From Liolophura sinensis (taxonomy: Eukaryota; Mollusca; Polyplacophora; Chitonida; Chitonidae), in contig NC_088301.1 in the NCBI RefSeq assembly GCF_032854445.1, positions 47,611,116-47,675,115 on the forward strand: a stretch of DNA of 64,000 nt, in the 5' to 3' direction. Below are positions 62,101-64,000 of the stretch, piece after piece. A model generated the notes under the pieces. The model was not told where the DNA came from. It did not search any database and worked only from the letters and a program-made list of their open reading frames with translations. Position 1 is the first letter of the stretch; the number at the start of each line of letters is the position of its first letter. The position numbers and the translations under genes were made by a program.

Positions 62101-64000
62101 TTAAGGCCAGGCTATAGGATGGGACATTTTGTAGCAATTTTTCTATAGATTGCTGCCAATTTCACCACATGAAGTCAGGAAAGCAAAAGTAATTGGGAAG
62201 GCAGATTTCTTTTTCTGTATGCATAGTCTCCAACAGGCAAGGCTCGCTGTATTTTGTGCCAGTCATGAAAGAATTGATCAATAATTTCGACTTGATTAAC
62301 AAATCACTAAATCATTAACAACTGGGGCATCTGTACTGACAGAGGCAATATCAATTTTTCCCGTAACGTCAAGCTTCCTGGTGTTGCCAATGATTTCCAC
62401 CAAAAGTGATTGCTGGGAACTGGGAGAGAGTAATATCAGTGCAGAGCAATTTGAGATGTAGTGTTGTAACTGCTGGACACTGATTTTCCTGCCCATGAGA
62501 CCAGAAACCCACACACAGCTGGACTGTAACAACAATTGGTTTAGTACCTGAATGTTCTCACTGCTTGGACAACATTACTAGAATTTATACGAGGAAACAA
62601 GTCAAACCTTTCTTTCCTCAAGTACTTTGCCCATATTTACCTTGAGTAATTCTTATTGACAGAGAAGCCCTGAACATTATGGCCTTTTCCCTGATGGCCT
62701 ATTTGTCAAAAGCAGCTTTGATTCAAACGTATGTCTAACCAGTTCCAGGAAGTAAACCTTCTGGATAACCAATACTTTCTTGAACACAAACAGGAAAGAA
62801 TAAATTCATAGAAAACATTTAGCCACATGAAAAATATATTTCACTGATTTATTTTACTTTTGTTTTACAAGAGGTGGAAGCTGGTCAGATCCTTGAGAAA
62901 ACCTCCACACTAATATTAAAGCCCACTGCCTGAAGCCCATATGATATAAAGCTGCCAACAAGAAATCGCACTGCATATGGGTTAATCATTGAAGACTTCT
63001 TTAAGGGGAGAGTCCACTGCACTGGTGTAGCAAGTGAAGCTCCTCATGATGACATAACAGCTAAGACACAATATTACCATTAAGGATCACCGTTAATATC
63101 TGTACCTGTATGGGTCACAAGTACAAAACAGTAAATAATCTTAACTAATAATAGAAAAAACATCACACACTTTATTACAAACATACTACCGGAGTCCTAT
63201 TATTGAATTACTCTTGTAAAATTAAAGGATTCCTGACAAAGTAACTCTAAATTATACATTATGGTTATTTGGGAAATAAAGAAAATTATGTCATATTATT
63301 TTGTTTTTTATTTCAACTTTTCATTTTGGGTCATATTTTATGTCTCAAAATGACATCATTACTTTATCCACATTTTCTCCATGCGGTCAGAAATTTGCAG
63401 AAATGATGTCACTAGTGATATTACTAGCTTAGCAAAACCAGCTTATATAGTCTCCCATTCCACCAATCCCCCAGAGTTACTTTGATCATCATTTTAATAC
63501 TGCACACTATTTAATTTCCAGACTGACCACTTAGGCACTAGAAAGGCTGTAGTTGAAGCCATTTTTAACTCCCCAAAAACAAGAATGAAGGATTTTTTTC
63601 CCTGTATTTCTACATGTTAGGACATATCACAGACAAACAAGTATAAAAAAGTAATAACCACGTTTTATATATCCTCTAAGCAAAGAACCTGTTTTATTTT
63701 TTAGCTGTGCACACCTATTATAAAACTTTCACTATGAAAAGAACGCAGAGGGTGGCAAAGTGAAGCACGCTGTGCAGTATGAAGTTTGACAGATACAGGA
63801 ACAACATATATGTAGTGTTATGCGGCACGCCAACTATAAGCCAAATCACTATATCAACGTTTCGTTGAATAATTACACAACGACCAAGTTCTGAGCACAA
63901 AGAATTAACAAAATCTGAATGTTTTTCTTCAATCGAGCTTTTGAATTCTTTGAAGAATTTGGGGAACATATTTGCCACCATGTTATGCTCAATAAAAAGC
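59161..64000. other. Presumed intron or intergenic DNA, nothing certain
   Basis: No certain gene. A-rich sequence with a short (TAA)n run at about 60698-60717. At the very edge, 63981-63718 on the minus strand is open for 87 codons (starting MVANMFPKFFKEFKSS) with AATAAA just beyond its stop, but no family is visible and it may be chance. Confidence 0.3.

Noticed and set aside
63718-63981. 87-codon minus-strand frame at the window edge with AATAAA just downstream
   Set aside because: Could be a terminal exon, but no family or acceptor is visible; left as unresolved.
1-64000. Search by eye for LTR elements, Polintons, LINE reverse transcriptase, tRNA or rRNA genes and CRISPR arrays
   Set aside because: None recognised. 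tRNA-like sequence appears only in SINE heads, and the window is clearly animal nuclear DNA.

Overview
The window looks like nuclear DNA of a lophotrochozoan animal, most likely a mollusc or a brachiopod. It is AT-rich and intron-rich, and it carries about a dozen copies of a tRNA-headed SINE of a kind that is very common in those groups. No bacterial operon logic applies: genes are split into short exons joined by GT..AG introns, and the exon boundaries below were set by splice sites plus reading-phase agreement.

Layout. 2.9-8.4 kb (+): PEX26, the membrane anchor of the peroxisomal import-receptor export machinery, five coding exons, 326 residues. 13.4-23.0 kb (-): a CNBP-type nucleic-acid-binding protein with ten CCHC zinc knuckles in six coding exons, probably preceded by a non-coding first exon near 30.5 kb, so that the transcription unit spans about 17 kb. 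49.57-49.70 kb (-): the last coding exon of a type II PKA regulatory subunit (PRKAR2); no further exon was recognised in the 14 kb upstream of it inside the window. These three are ordinary host genes with separate jobs (peroxisome biogenesis, RNA/ssDNA binding, cAMP signalling).

The unusual part is 32.4-44.1 kb. Its two edges carry related inverted sequences that begin ACCCAAACAAAA and continue into arrays of ACAAGTT-type motifs, and ACTGCT is repeated directly at both borders. Inside lie a decayed minus-strand transposase of the animal tnp2-like type (33.5-34.6 kb) and a divergently transcribed, multi-exon BEN-domain gene (40.6-43.4 kb, +). Between them sits a nested pogo-type transposon (36.6-40.6 kb) whose transposase has a psq-type HTH, a DD35D catalytic core and a C-terminal PHD finger; its ends hold about a dozen copies of a GGCCGA/TCGGCC motif. 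I read this as a two-gene DNA transposon of about 7.8 kb, enlarged by a pogo insertion and two SINEs. It is a composite that deserves checking as a possibly undescribed element type.

The rest is introns and intergenic DNA with SINEs (several with perfect 12-14 bp target-site duplications), a second dispersed repeat, two unidentified decayed coding-like stretches, two imperfect tandem-repeat families, and long stretches where nothing was recognised.
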